A stretch of 64,000 nucleotides of DNA from Zerene cesonia (GCF_012273895.1 NC_052106.1:5084001-5148000); one strand, 5' to 3'. Shown: positions 16,633 to 30,018, counted from the first letter of the stretch. Numbers and translations are program-made. The notes: generated from the sequence alone by a model not told the origin.

Positions 16633-19414
16633 TTGTGTTATATACCCGAAGACTTTCGACTATAAATGTACTATTCAGCACAAAAATGATTTTTGCTATT
16701 CGAAACAGTGGTTCCGAGATTAGCTGGTACAAACAAACAATAAAGGTCGACGACTTTTTATTATTAGTGTTTAGAATTAAAAATGAACGCAATAGCGTAT
16801 GTAACAAAAAAAAATAAAAACATTTATTGGCTTACTGTTTCACGTCTCTAAATATACGCCGCGTAATATATCATTATCTAACTTCAGGATTACTTTATTC
16901 GCGATCGAGCGCGCAGATAAAAAACGTATTTTGTCAAATATTCCCAATACAAAACACTCTGTAATTTAGATTGATTGTTCTGATAGTTTCTATTACGAAC
17001 GAGCAAGGTCGCTACTCGCCTATCAGTTATTCGAATGTTTTAATATCTTTATCTCTTATCGTTGTCAATTAACTATTGACTTATTGCGATGTCAACGGCG
17101 CGCTAATTAAAATTTGTATCCATTACGTAAATGTAACGTAAGACAATAAACTGGCAACAATAGTAATGTTTGCTGAGGGTTCACTTTCGCCTCACTTCGC
17201 GTTGGGAAACATTTTAGTGCTTATAGTATATTTTTAAATGATATCTAGTTGCGATTAATATTTTTAAAATAAAGCTTTTACGTTGCTTATCTCTCTCAGT
17301 AACAGGCCATCGGTCATAGAGTATATGGTCTATATAGCATAAATTAATAAAAATTTTGAATCTTTGTAAGTTAAAATAGATAAAAAAAATTCGAAGTAAT
17401 ATTAATAAAAAAACTTTTAAGTGCATTTATTTAAATATATTTCATGCATCATCAAAGAACCAGACTATTTTAAAGATTTTATATAAAAAAATATGTATCT
17501 ATTATAAAGTTAGCTATATAACCAAATTAAGGGTGTAATGGATAACATATACCTTCATCACAACGACAAAATGCCAAATTAAACCTTATTTCCTTCTCAC
17601 AAAGGACACAAATGAATAACACAATACATAATGTACCGGAATCTAGTGTCGCAAAATGAGTTAATAGTCGCTTTAAATTACATAGTAATTACAACGCATT
17701 AGTAAAATAAATGTCTCATATAAATTTGAGTGAAAGAGTCGCTGTAGAGGCCACTCCGTTCTCCGAATAAGTTTTATTACACATTAAAATATGCGAGTTT
17801 TAAACAATTTGCTCTCGATTTATATCAACCTTGCAAAGAGTTGTAAATGTAAAAAGTCATGCGGTTACGGCCGATGTCACAGATACAAAGTTATGTTATA
17901 TCTTTCATTGTGGGACAAAATTATTTCGTGTTATCCTAATAATGGAAGCACTGAATGTACAACACTTGTATAACGTAAATATATATTAATTTTCCTCAAT
18001 TCATCTCGTCTCCTGTTGAATGTAATTTACCTATAATTTGCCCTATTTTTATCATTTTAATTAACTTTTTCATCGAGGTATACCAATCTTGAGAAAAGCA
18101 ACAACCGATTTTACAACAAAGCATCAGTGACTGCTATTCATTCTTCTATTAAATTGTTATCCATCTATAGTACGTAACATCAATATTTTTAATATATTTA
18201 TAACAATAAGCCGCTCAGTTGAAGTTAGGCGGGGCACAGAGTCGAGATCCTTATCAATTGTTCGTTTTCACTGGTCGTGAACGGCCGACATCTTAAGGTC
18301 AGCATAAAATTAAAAGTGTTTTAATATCTGATTAAAGAGGCTTAGATGAAATACCTATTTAAAATGTACAAATTAAAAAAAAATCTTCTGACCATTGTTA
18401 TCACTTATACACATTAAAAATGACAAGAGTTGGTTTATTTATTTTGCATTGTAAATATTACATATATACACCTATATACAGGCACTAACTAAAATATAAA
18501 AGGAAATGATTCATGCAAAAGACCAGTTAAAACAATCAAATACATCCCAACAAAACGAGCTTTCACGCGATCCCATAAAATCACTTAATAGTGAAAAAGC
18601 GGATATTTTAAACCAATACAGCGAAGTAGAACGGCTCTAATGGCATCCGTAACAATAAAGCGGAGTGAAGAGCGAATGTATTATTCAAGCGAGCTATCTC
18701 GTTTTGAAGGCACGAGGGCCACAAATTGTGCGCGCGCGCCAGATCCGAATCACAGAGATAGCGCGGGATGGACGTCACGACGCGCTCTCGGTGAAACGCA
18801 TGTGTTCAATTAACGAGTCGTCTCGTGGAGAATACTCTTAGAACATCGTCGTACTAATATAAATGCTAAATGCTTATGAATATCGAATTGATCTTAGTGG
18901 TGTGACTGGATACCATGCTGTCTAAAATCTATCAGCTTTACTATTATTTTATAATCAACAGACACCGAAATTTTCAATTTATAATCTATGTGAATAATAA
19001 AACAGGGTTTTTAGAAATTTTATAATAAATAATCATTTTTCTTCAGTATTGTGTCTGAAAGCTTTTCAAGCATTTTTTGGGTTTGAGTTTCTTGTGGAAT
19101 GTTATATTTGTTAAGAGACTAATTCGCTCACTTAAAATATTTTACCCGAAATTATTTTTCCTAACTATATTTAATCCGAATAATCACTCTTCCTAAAGAT
19201 TACTCTTTCAGATTCAAGCGGATACATGATTTTTTTATTAAACTCGGTAACTATGCGATTCCAAATCCATTAAACTACGTTATTAAATAAAAAAACTTAT
19301 CCTACTCCATATCAAGCAAAAGTCAGCGTACGAATTTATTTTATCTTTCGTTGATCAGATTCTAAGCATTTATTCATATAAAATATTAAATTTTTTAACA
19401 TAAGAACCAAAACC
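16633..19414. other. Intergenic sequence with possible regulatory islands
   Basis: No gene supported. Islands of higher GC and complexity lie at about 16890-17210 (several TTATCT/AGATAA GATA-type sites, gcgatcgagcgcgcagataa), 18205-18310 and 18640-18850 (gtgcgcgcgcgcc, gacgtcacgacgcgctc). The 60-codon cysteine-bearing frame at 17791-17973 has no signal peptide or family resemblance and is treated as chance. Confidence 0.4.
19030..19063 (+). repeat. 34-bp dispersed direct repeat, copy A
   Basis: taatcatttttcttcagtat and the following 14 bases recur at 20214-20247 with one mismatch, same orientation, 1184 bp apart. No longer homology is visible around either copy. Confidence 0.7.
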
Positions 19415-19520
19415 CAAGAAGTGTCCGGACTAGACCAAATTTATAGAACCACATGGGAGGCATCAGCTTTCAAAAATAAACTTCAAAATCGATTCACCCG
19501 GTCTAAACTTATCAGATAAC
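19415..19520 (-). repeat. Lepidopteran interspersed repeat fragment
   Basis: On the minus strand it shows gaaagctgatgcctcccatg, tggttctataaatttggtct and agtccggacacttcttggg. I recognise this as the inner part of a common lepidopteran repeat, probably the same large family as 63640-63815. Element class unresolved. Confidence 0.5.
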
Positions 19521-20213
19521 AAAACAACACAAAAAAAAATAGAACTAAATTGACAAATAAAATATCTTTATTGACATACTATGAAATAAATGATTCACTG
19601 ACTACCTATCTATTTCCTTATCTCAAATATTTTGTCTAGTGTATTCATTAAAATAATAGAAACAATTCCTAATGTTCTTATAATAACATCCATCAAAAAC
19701 GTGTCCACCATCGGAGACCAATATAAAAAGTATCTCAACGTAACCTTACGCGTGTCATTGTTATTTTTTTATGAGCGGCTTATTCAAATCGCTACAAGTT
19801 TATTTTCCAACTTTGACAGAATGAAAGATTGTAAACAATTTTGAACAAGTGCAACCGTCGATTAGAAGGCTTTATTCAATCGATAAGGTGTTTTTTCGAC
19901 ATTACATGACATAATGATCCGGGAGCGAAGAACAAAAAACCAGCTTTGTCAATATTAGGAAGTTATTAAAATGGCAACGTAATTAAGTATCACGATGCTT
20001 GCTACGAGTATAATCAATGAATCATGTGCGTTAATTAGAAAAAATGTGGGTTCTTTGAAAAACAATAAATAATGCATAGGTTATATGGACAACTTGGAAA
20101 TTACGTTAATTCTCTTGGCGTCTTGACGTTACTGTTTTCTTTTATTTAGGTATGCTATGATTCGTTCGGTCGGGTACTAGTGTTATAGCGCGATAGCCTA
20201 TCCCTATACACTA

Positions 20214-20247
20214 TAATCATTTTTCTTGAGTATTGTGTCTGAAAGCT
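20214..20247 (+). repeat. 34-bp dispersed direct repeat, copy B
   Basis: Matches 19030-19063 at 33 of 34 positions (c to g inside ttcttgagtattg). Followed by a short tandem cctgcctgtcctg. Confidence 0.7.
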
Positions 20248-20338
20248 GTCCTGCCTGTCCTGTGAAATTCCCCGCTCTAACCTGCAATACAAAGTGTGAT
20301 TTTTGTGTTAAAATGTCCATGCTTTTTTGCAAGGTCTT

Positions 20339-20390
20339 TTAAAGAAAAATGTATATCTATCCATAGGGATAGATATACATTTTTCTTTAA
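20339..20390. repeat. Perfect 24-bp palindrome with ATAG loop
   Basis: Arms 20339-20362 and 20367-20390 are exact reverse complements separated by ATAG. The right arm overlaps by two bases the left arm of the next palindrome, which has the same four-base loop. Confidence 0.9.
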
Positions 20391-20422
20391 CTTAACTTTG
20401 TACATAGGTACAAAGTTAAGTT
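20389..20422. repeat. Perfect 15-bp palindrome with ATAG loop
   Basis: AACTTAACTTTGTAC (20389-20403), ATAG, then its exact reverse complement (20408-20422). Directly abuts the 24-bp palindrome. Confidence 0.9.
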
Positions 20423-21459
20423 TGCTTTTGTAATTATTATTATTTTTAGTAAAATAAGGATTATATCTAAAGGACATTTACGTATATTTCTAGGTGTGAA
20501 ATTATAAATTCTTTGAATGTAGGCATTTTTTTTAATTTTATCATAATACATTCTAAGCAACGAAAAGTTGTATAAAACATTAAGAGCCAATTACACGAAT
20601 CAGGTATATCTTCATATATTGCCTAAAATTTTACCTTATAGATAAATAAAACATAATGTATCCGAAAGCTATGAAATCTAACGTATTTCAAAATGTTGGG
20701 TCCCGTTCTATGAAGAATCTGAAGTGTACTTAAGTGTACTTAAAAATACTTCATAATTACATAAACAACCTGCTGTCTAATAAATTAACAATCATATAAC
20801 AAATGCAACATAATACTCTATTAATAACTGTAGATACATTCTTCGAATATTCTTACTGGATTATGTTATTTTATAAAACTGCGGTTCTTTGGCAATGCTT
20901 TATTATAATTACATTGATCCATGCCTTAGCATACATATTCTTAAAAGTTTTAATCTTATGTGTAAAAAGAGCAATGTAAGTTGTACATGTGTATATTATC
21001 GTTTATTTGCCGTATTTGTGAGGGCATCACGCTGCTGATGTAAGCCGACCTTGAAACATGCTCTGGTTACTGCCGGAACAATTTCTTACTTGGAATCACT
21101 CCTACACCACTAAATTAATACATAAAGTTTATTAAGTCATAAGAAAAGCCATCAAGCTCGTTTCATTCTACATTTTTAAAATTACGTAGGTCGTTCCGTT
21201 TTTTATGAAGATTATTTTATTGAATAACCTTCCATGTGTATTGTGAACCTAAATATGGATGTCAGTAAATATTGTCATTTAATTTTATGATAGACAAGAC
21301 AAGCAGATAATTCCATTGTTTTAATATATTTAGATATGTAAAGAGAAGTGGCGCTAATATTTCTAAATAATTTACTCACGAAATCAAAAATTTTATTGGG
21401 ATACTTCCCAGCAGCTAAGAATCATTGATTGGTAATTCGCAATAAATTGTGTTAAATCG
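20423..21459. other. AT-rich sequence, nothing recognised
   Basis: No gene or element is supported. A 10-bp tandem duplication (aagtgtactt twice) lies near 20721-20741. Confidence 0.5.
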
Positions 21460-21610
21460 CATTCGCAGAGGCACTTCTGCGAATGTTCAAGGGTAGTGGT
21501 AATCGCTTACCACCAGGCGAACCACTAGCTCTCTTGCCCGTTTGTGGCATAAAAAATACTCAAACTCCATTGTGGGGCCACGGGTGCTTGTGGACTTTGT
21601 ACCCGACCCC
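21460..21610 (-). repeat. Lepidopteran interspersed repeat, copy 4 (minus strand)
   Basis: On the minus strand it starts with tatgccacaaacgggcaaga, continues ttcgcctggtggtaagcgat and reaches a gaacattcgcagaagtgcc segment, the 5' half of the same family as 6871-7133. The inner end forms an imperfect fold: cattcgcaga (21460-21469) and tctgcgaatg (21476-21485). Confidence 0.6.
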
Positions 21611-24280
21611 TTAATCAAGCCCCGCCGGAATTTCCTCTACAATGTATGTAAGTATATAAATGGAACCACGTAACGATTGCATATTTAACAAAATCCAATC
21701 ATGCCCGTCATTATTAACACGACATCAGTTGCACAATAGTTACGTGCAGAACTATAATTACCGACCACCTTCCGTATACGACACTAACAATGAAATCGAT
21801 ATTGAATTGAAAACGATCAAAATTAGATCTCGGCCACAGTTTTATTGCTCAAACACGCAATTTATTAGCCTTGTCTGGTTGGGGGTATTCGGAATGTGAG
21901 AAACAGATCTGTTATTTTTTATTAAGATTGCAAGTAATTGATATAATTTTATTTGGAAATCTTTTTTATTTTTTTTATATGTATTTCTAAACCGCTTCCC
22001 CTACTTATATAAGCGTACAAAACCGTGTTCTCATATCATTATGAGTTCACTTATGCATCAGTAAATCAATTGTGAAATGCATTTACCATTTACCTTAGAT
22101 GGTGAATTTTATGTACATTACAGTGCTGATACCCTGCAATAGAGGTAGGCCCTTTATATTTTTTTCATTCGCTCTTTTAACGTTTGGAAAGGTATTGATT
22201 AGTGTACCTCCACACCAATCTTACCAAAGGTAAGGTTTCAAAAATATAATCAAGAGGCAAAGATTTTCTATAAAACATTAAAATAACCCATTGGGTTCCA
22301 CGGAACCATCAATACTATAATTTGAAAAGGTTTGATAAAAAAAAATCGCTACGAATTGAGAATCCCCTTCGTTTCTTGGAAGGTCAATTGAAAAGTGCCA
22401 CTCTTCATATTGATCTGGAAAACATATTGATACAATGGCTGGATTTATAAAAGAATAACATCAGATAACTAATTCTGATACAGGAGTATGATGTAAAAGA
22501 AAAAAATCTCGTTATTGCAGCAGTAACATAAACTTTTTCATCGAATAGGTTATTCATTATATGAAACATATCAGGTACCGGTACGATTCTGCAGGTTGTA
22601 GACAAACCTGCACCGGTAGAAAAGATCTTATACCTTCCACTTATTACATGAATATTACTCTATACTATAATTTCATAAACAATTCCATGAAATATAAATT
22701 ACAGCTAAATACATTAATTTAAAATTGGATAAATTCGTAGGTAGCTTATTACTTCTCAATCTTATAATAAACATTATCACTTATAAAACTTGTAAACTGT
22801 AAATGACAGGGGTCAAACTAAACTGGTCACGTCTTGTATCTATAGAGTTATCAGTTGCACAACTCATAAGTTATTAGTAATTACAATAGATGGCCATTGT
22901 TCTGGTGACCGATCGGCCTGTGACCTTCGCTTGGCGCACGATTTTTGACCATTATTCTTATCTGTATTGAGCTAGTAATTACACCTTGTTGACGGCACAT
23001 GCTATCAAATATTTTGATATTGATTTGTGGTAAATTTTCTGCACTGCATTACAAAACACCCGGACTAACGTTTGCTATGTGGGCTTTAATACAATTACTT
23101 AAATAGAACCTTACAAATTCTATGTCTCGATTGTTCGTGGAATGGTCAATTTATTTAACTCTACTGTGATTTGTGCTTTTCTTAGTCAAAGTGAAAAACT
23201 CTAATGTGATTTTCTTAATCAAAGAGCGCTGAGATGATTCAATATTTAATAAGAACGTTTTCATCGCCGCGTTTTTATTTTGAGAAAATTAATACATGAA
23301 CGTTATGTAATCGATTACAATCACCATCAAAATAATATATTACAATTAAACAGTCGAGGAAAATTGAGTATATTTTCAAAAGTATGTTAATAAAGATTGA
23401 GAAATACTTATCAGGCAAATAATACACAATCCCAAACAATTAAGTTCAAAAAGCTCTTTAAACTATGTCAGACCCTTTAGAATTTATCAGTTCCATTAAC
23501 CAGCTTTACAAGAAAGCAAGCTAGCCGGTCATAAAAACAATGCTGACTTGGAGAGAAAGTAGTGCTGTTAATTTATTAAATAAATATATTGTGTTACAAT
23601 TTAATGAAGATATATCTGTAGGTACTACTACATAAACTCTATACTAGTATAAAAACATGTCGTTTTTTTTCTTATACTAAATAAAGACAGGTTTTATGTT
23701 TTTTGGTCCATGGATTTCTTAGGGAGGTTTCAAACCATAAACACAAACTTTACTATTAAAATTTTTAGGACAGTGCTCCTCTGCGATTAGTAAATTTACT
23801 CTGGATTCTTGCAGCTTAGATTTATAACAACATAATTAACTGATTTTGAATAAGATTGAAAATAATATTTGCCTGCCTGTTTATCAGATAAGGGCGATTT
23901 AATTAAATATCCTAGTTTTTTGCGAGGCTTATCATGAAATTTCCTGTAAAATATGATAACGGATTACATACATTTGAAATGTCAAGGTTCTCTTTCAAGT
24001 CTAGTCAGTACTTAGATACACTTTCAAAATGTAATTTTGCAATACCTTGTTAACTCGCTAATTAAAAGGAAATAACATAATATCCTGTCGTAAATATTAT
24101 GTCAAGTTGTCTTTTTTTATTCTGAGTCCACTGTATGCAAATATCTGTACTATATAACCCGACGAAACATACTTACAAAAACCATGATTTAGGTGTTTAC
24201 ACCCTTACAGAAGATTGGTTTAAAATAGTAGCATGTTAACGTGACTGCGTTCCGTTCCGCGAGAGTCGGATCTGGAAGCT
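21611..24280. other. Intergenic sequence, no gene recognised
   Basis: Mostly AT-rich. The stretch about 22800-23060 is more complex and holds ggtgaccgatcggcctgtga followed by ccttcgcttggcgc, with TGACC/TGACCTT nuclear-receptor-like half sites. This is suggestive of a regulatory element only. Confidence 0.4.
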
Positions 24281-24441
24281 ATTTTCCTTTTCCTTGCCCA
24301 TTCTTTCATTCTTCTATTCGCATCATCCATCCTTTGCCTATTGTCTTAAATGCGGGCATTCCACTTGTAGAGGCCCTATCTCTGCCAATTTTCATGAGCG
24401 ATAGTGATCACTTACCATCAGGCGAACGAACAACCAACTCC
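24281..24441 (-). repeat. Lepidopteran interspersed repeat, copy 5 (minus strand)
   Basis: The minus strand reads ttcgcctgatggtaagtgat, cactatcgctcatgaaaatt, ggcagagatagggcctct and aatgcccgcatttaagac, the 5' half of the family at 6871-7133, ending in a degraded purine-rich part. The + strand frame through it (24241-24456) is not a gene. Confidence 0.65.
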
Positions 24442-25153
24442 ATGCCTACGATATAAAAAAATATGACTTATTTAATTTCGCAAAAAAAAAACTACTCTCG
24501 TTTCATTTTTCCCTGTGTTTTGAATATTCTTTTATTGTAATATTTTGACTAGGTATGAATACATTAAATATCTGTGTGTGCAAACAATTTTCAGACTTAT
24601 TTATATGTTCACTTGTAATACAATTTATAACAAAATTCCAATCACAAATAAGTAAAGCGATGTAGCATAACCCGTAAAGAAAAAATAATAACATACTTTA
24701 AGTGCAGTCAAATTGCTCAAAAAATCCATTGCTCACAGCCTCGTCCTCAATAATAATTTGTTGACCTTACGATTGGCCTAAGTAAAGCACACAATAATTA
24801 TACTTTGACATCAGTTCGTCAAAGATTCCAGTAGCAAGGCCACGACTGCCGGAAAATGATATGCTATTAATATCGTGTAGCAATTAATTGACACTACAAC
24901 GAGCACTTTTTTAACTGATCTCTTGGAATAGGTTATAAATAATTCCATAACATGAGGCTAAAAATGTTGTCTCGGTCATTAGTTATTGCGTGTATGCGCA
25001 GCATTAGACATTATTGCATCGTTGTATTGTATGATAATCGATCTACCTATTTTTTCAACATTCTAATAAATAATGCTAAGTATTGAACATACATTTAATT
25101 AATGAAATCGTTGAACATTATTGGTTCAGTAGAGAGATATCAATATTGTAGAA

Positions 25154-25176
25154 GTAGGTAGGTAGGTAGGTAGGTA
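25154..25176 (+). repeat. Short (GTAG)n microsatellite
   Basis: About five and a half units of gtag in an otherwise AT-rich flank. Confidence 0.9.
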
Positions 25177-25938
25177 TTAATTTTCTCCTTATCTGGACGT
25201 AACTTATATTTCTCATTTGTGTCAATCCAATATCTCATATTAACAACAAAATTAGTACTTTTTTGGCAATTTATAATGAACTCTATGAACAATTTTGTTT
25301 ACATAATCCTCATATGGCGTAGGAAATATTTCACTTTTATATATGAATGATTTAAGAAATGCAACTCGAAATAGCAAACAGAAGCAAAGAAAAAGTACGT
25401 ACGTAAAATGTTATAAATAATTAACGGGTTCGCCACTGGAGCAAGGTCTGCATGACATTTCAAATTTTGACAGTTTTCACTTGTTCCAATTTTAATAGCC
25501 AATTATATAACGTGTGCTCTCAGTTAATGGGTTTTAAACTTTAGTGTATGATGATAAGGTTTAATATTGATTGAGTACACAATTTTTAAAGCTAGATCAC
25601 TATATTCTTCGAAAGAAAAACTAAATAACGTTCCGTAGGCGTAATAATATATAGAGCAAAAAGTATTATTATTTTACAAACGTTTAACGAATGACAAAAT
25701 AAATAATGAAAATTGATTCATATTGATTCATTGGGTAACTTTCGATGATATTTCTCTCTGTTTAAAGTCGTGAACTGTTGCAAACGAAATTATTAAATAA
25801 ACTATACCCGAGAATAAAAATAAACAGCTAAGCTGTAGTTCAATGTAATTTTTTTGCATAATTTCCTTTCGTCGGCAATCAATATGTCAATACGCATGTA
25901 ATGACATGTAAGGTTACTTAATAAACTGCAATTATTGT

Positions 25939-26235
25939 TTAATTATCAATACTGAATCTATTTTTTTCATTTCGGTAGTCCGCTTTAAACGTTGCTCCAT
26001 TGTTTCGCGTTAAGGTTCTTTCGTTTATCAGTCGTACATCTTTTTGAACGTTTTCTCGGTATTTCACAGTTTGTCCTTGCATATTCTGGGTATTTTCCCT
26101 TTCAATTGATGGTAAGTTTGACAGTAGGAATGCCGCATTGGGGCGCCGGTCGTGGCCGGTCGACATAAACGTGACTCCTAACCCACCCAATAGACCAATG
26201 TATCTTGACCTCTCGACAGATTTTAAACTATGCAT
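25939..26235 (-). other. 98-codon open frame of uncertain status
   Basis: A minus-strand frame with two possible starts (26235 and 26166). From the second it reads MSTGHDRRPNAAFLLSNLP, then a charged tail containing KYRENVQKDVRLINERTL. Charged and polar residues are more frequent than expected from AT-rich random DNA, and the segment is more GC-rich than its flanks. No family is recognised, and no clear splice sites were found joining it to anything. It could be a conserved exon, a decayed element or chance. Confidence 0.3.
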
Positions 26236-26645
26236 TTATAATTTATAGCCTAAAGTCGAGAGAGTCAAACAAGATTGGTTATGATTTAATACTATCCATT
26301 GTCGTCTCAATGCCGTCTCAAACACGAAGATCTTACTTTTGCGTCTATATAATGATAATTAATTGTTCGTTGTTAATATGTGTTTGTCAATCATGTGATA
26401 TTAGTGTCAGTATGTTTGTTCAACAGATTACAGCTGAAAGTTTATACTGGTTTGAGTAGTTGCTTTTTCAATTTATTATTGTATGCGATGATTGTTTAAG
26501 AATATTTTCTATTGGGTTAAGCTTAGGGCTTGCTTGTTTGTATTTAAAAAACATAACGTTAAAAGAATTTTCTTTTCTTCATAATATTTAATTTCAAATC
26601 TAGTAATCGTGGTCGTTGAAAAAATAAATTTAGAAGAGGACGAAA

Positions 26646-26851
26646 ACATACTAATATTACATATGCGAAAGTTTGTGATGTATGTGTTTATGTAGGTTTG
26701 TTACTCTTTCACGCAAAAACTGCTGAACCGATTGCAATGAAATTTGTTACGTAGATAGCTGGACAACTGGAATAACACATGGGCAAACTTTTTATACCGA
26801 TATTTTTACGGCATACAGACTTATGCGGGTGAAACCGCGGGGCGCAGCTAG
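26646..26851 (+). mobile_element. Helitron-like non-autonomous element
   Basis: Head catactaatattacatatgc and gaaagtttgtgatgtatg; middle ttactctttcacgcaaaaac, ctgaaccgattgcaatgaaa and acgtagatagctggacaact; terminal hairpin GCGGgtgaaaCCGC; then ggggcgcagCTAG followed by T. A nearly complete copy of a very common lepidopteran family with the expected 3' hairpin and CTAG. Confidence 0.85.
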
Positions 26852-29003
26852 TGACTTATATACACTAGTATATATAGTTACTAAACTATTTCTACGTACG
26901 TTATCCTAAAATATATTCACTTATAACCTTATACATTACAGATTTCACGTTTCGAGTCATATACAAAGTTAACAATAAATATCGTAAAGAAAACATTGTG
27001 AGTGACAAACATGCTAAAATGATGCAAATGTATGAAAAATACTAATCGTATTCCGACATAATTGGTAGTGTTAAGCACTAGATTCACAATGTACATAATA
27101 ATTTACATTATTTATAGAACAGCTGTTGACATTAATGGACAATATATTGGCTTAGTTATTTGCCCAGTTAGATACATTATGTGAATAATATAATCAGACG
27201 TAGATAACGGTTTAATAAAATGTCAATTATAACCATTAATACTTTGATATTTTCTCATTATACCTGATGAGAATCTGTAAAAAATAATACAAATTATAAA
27301 AGGGAAACGCAATAGACAAAAATTGTACTATTTTTGTATTACAATTTTTGATTTGATTCAGATTCGATGTTTATTCAGACTCATCAACACTCTTTTATAT
27401 GTATTAAAAGAGTCTGTTCAAAGAATTGCTTAAGAATTTATACTTTCAAACACAAATTTCAAAATATAAATATATCCTTCTCTATAGTTATTTATGTACG
27501 CGTTAAGATTGGAGACATTTTTTATAAAATTCGAAGATGTCATCCATGCATCATCATAAGCGGATTTTCCTAGCGTTTGTTTTTGAAATAAGGATAAATT
27601 TCTTGATACCAACCAGATGTCCTTCAAGACTCATTATGCTTTTGTTGTAGATACTTTCAAATATCTCAGGAAATGTTGTGAAGGTCGAAAGGTTAGGGGC
27701 AATGTGCAACTGGCTCCAGTTAAAATCTTACACCACATGAAATAAACTTTACGGTTTTTCCAAAAGTATTCATTTCCTATTCCTCGAAGACCTTGTGAAG
27801 GCTGGAATGCCTCACATTGACCTCAGAGAGTTGGATTGTTCTTATTCGAACTCGAAAAATAAACAGTTTTTTTTATATTTCTCTTATGAACAATGTTGCG
27901 ATAGTTATGAAATTTGTTCATCAATTCAAATCATATCACATGCTGGATAAAGTTACAATATTTTTTCATACAGTTTTATATTTAAACTTATGTTTTATAG
28001 ATCATGTTTCAATGATAAATCATAATTAGAACTATGTTGCTTTACATACATAACTGATTTGTGTAATTATTACACCAGATGTTATTTTCAAGGAATCTTA
28101 AGTAAAAACAGAGGTGAGATCCATTATTTGAATTTACAAATAAAGAAAATTATTTACAAAATAAAAGATCTGAACTTGAGAGTTTATTTGTATATTCTCA
28201 ATTGAACCAATCGCAAAACACTCATTATCGATCTGTATAATTATGAAAATAAAGGCAATAATATTCAAGGGCAGGGCATAATTTAGCAGATGCTATCTAG
28301 CCAGCGAGATTGTTTAAGAGTAACATTCTTGGATCTAATTACTGCACCTGGTTCTGCTTGACTACGCGCCGCTGGCGTTGCTTTGTGAACTGATTTACCC
28401 ACTGAATCATAGGCGTTATTTTTGTATTATCTGTACTCTTATATTATACAGTTTGAAGATATATAAAGTTGATAATAGATATGTATAATCTTCAAACCAA
28501 TTCCTTTATTGGCTAAAAAGTAGTTCAAGTGGACGTAAATGTATACAATATGCATAACTTTTCCAGTTAGGACACTTAAAAAAATGGTTTGAGTATTGAA
28601 GTATAAATGAATTAGTGTAAAGACGAACGTGAAAACATTTGTTACTACTACTTCAAAGGTAATATTTAGATTTAGATTGTTATTTGTTACATTTATTGTG
28701 TATAATTTTTATATATTAGAATTCCAGATATGCCTTGACCCCAAAGCACCACACATATAATGATCATATTACATATTGTTAAACAAAACTATTATGACTC
28801 TTCAATATGAAGAACGTATTTATCAGTTGAGCACTCCTAAACATATATATTATAATTCAATTACATTTTTATAGTAGCATTACGTTCCACAGGCAACAAG
28901 GCAAATGCATTACCGATTACCAATTTGACTAATTCCTTACCCGTACCAGAGATAATACTAGCCCGTACGTAGCTATAGAAGCTGGCGCACGTGCTACGGT
29001 CTT
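26852..29003. other. Intergenic sequence, no gene recognised
   Basis: AT-rich. Small inverted repeats occur at 27317-27350 (CAAAAATTGTA arms, 11 bp) and around 28452-28495 (gtttgaagat arms). A complex stretch at about 28280-28420 (actacgcgccgctggcgttg) has no recognised identity. Confidence 0.45.
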
Positions 29004-29018
29004 AAGCAACATCAACCA
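29004..29018 (+). repeat. 15-bp direct repeat, left copy, at gap edge
   Basis: aagcaacatcaacca ends exactly where the N run begins and recurs at 30713-30727. Interpreted as the left target-site duplication of an inserted element whose start lies in the gap. Confidence 0.7.
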
Positions 29019-30018
29019 NNNNNNNNNNNNNNNNNNNNNNNNNNNNNNNNNNNNNNNNNNNNNNNNNNNNNNNNNNNNNNNNNNNNNNNNNNNNNNNNNN
29101 NNNNNNNNNNNNNNNNNNNNNNNNNNNNNNNNNNNNNNNNNNNNNNNNNNNNNNNNNNNNNNNNNNNNNNNNNNNNNNNNNNNNNNNNNNNNNNNNNNNN
29201 NNNNNNNNNNNNNNNNNNNNNNNNNNNNNNNNNNNNNNNNNNNNNNNNNNNNNNNNNNNNNNNNNNNNNNNNNNNNNNNNNNNNNNNNNNNNNNNNNNNN
29301 NNNNNNNNNNNNNNNNNNNNNNNNNNNNNNNNNNNNNNNNNNNNNNNNNNNNNNNNNNNNNNNNNNNNNNNNNNNNNNNNNNNNNNNNNNNNNNNNNNNN
29401 NNNNNNNNNNNNNNNNNNNNNNNNNNNNNNNNNNNNNNNNNNNNNNNNNNNNNNNNNNNNNNNNNNNNNNNNNNNNNNNNNNNNNNNNNNNNNNNNNNNN
29501 NNNNNNNNNNNNNNNNNNNNNNNNNNNNNNNNNNNNNNNNNNNNNNNNNNNNNNNNNNNNNNNNNNNNNNNNNNNNNNNNNNNNNNNNNNNNNNNNNNNN
29601 NNNNNNNNNNNNNNNNNNNNNNNNNNNNNNNNNNNNNNNNNNNNNNNNNNNNNNNNNNNNNNNNNNNNNNNNNNNNNNNNNNNNNNNNNNNNNNNNNNNN
29701 NNNNNNNNNNNNNNNNNNNNNNNNNNNNNNNNNNNNNNNNNNNNNNNNNNNNNNNNNNNNNNNNNNNNNNNNNNNNNNNNNNNNNNNNNNNNNNNNNNNN
29801 NNNNNNNNNNNNNNNNNNNNNNNNNNNNNNNNNNNNNNNNNNNNNNNNNNNNNNNNNNNNNNNNNNNNNNNNNNNNNNNNNNNNNNNNNNNNNNNNNNNN
29901 NNNNNNNNNNNNNNNNNNNNNNNNNNNNNNNNNNNNNNNNNNNNNNNNNNNNNNNNNNNNNNNNNNNNNNNNNNNNNNNNNNNNNNNNNNNNNNNNNNNN
30001 NNNNNNNNNNNNNNNNNN
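29019..30018. other. Assembly gap of exactly 1000 N
   Basis: A run of 1000 N, a placeholder length; the true size is unknown. The long frames computed through it are not genes. Confidence 0.99.

Noticed and set aside
17791..17973. Cysteine-containing 60-codon frame that looks a little like a defensin
   Set aside because: No signal peptide, no proper cysteine spacing, no splice context.
20277..20590. Two overlapping minus-strand frames of about 66 codons
   Set aside because: They cross the twin palindromes and have chance-like composition.
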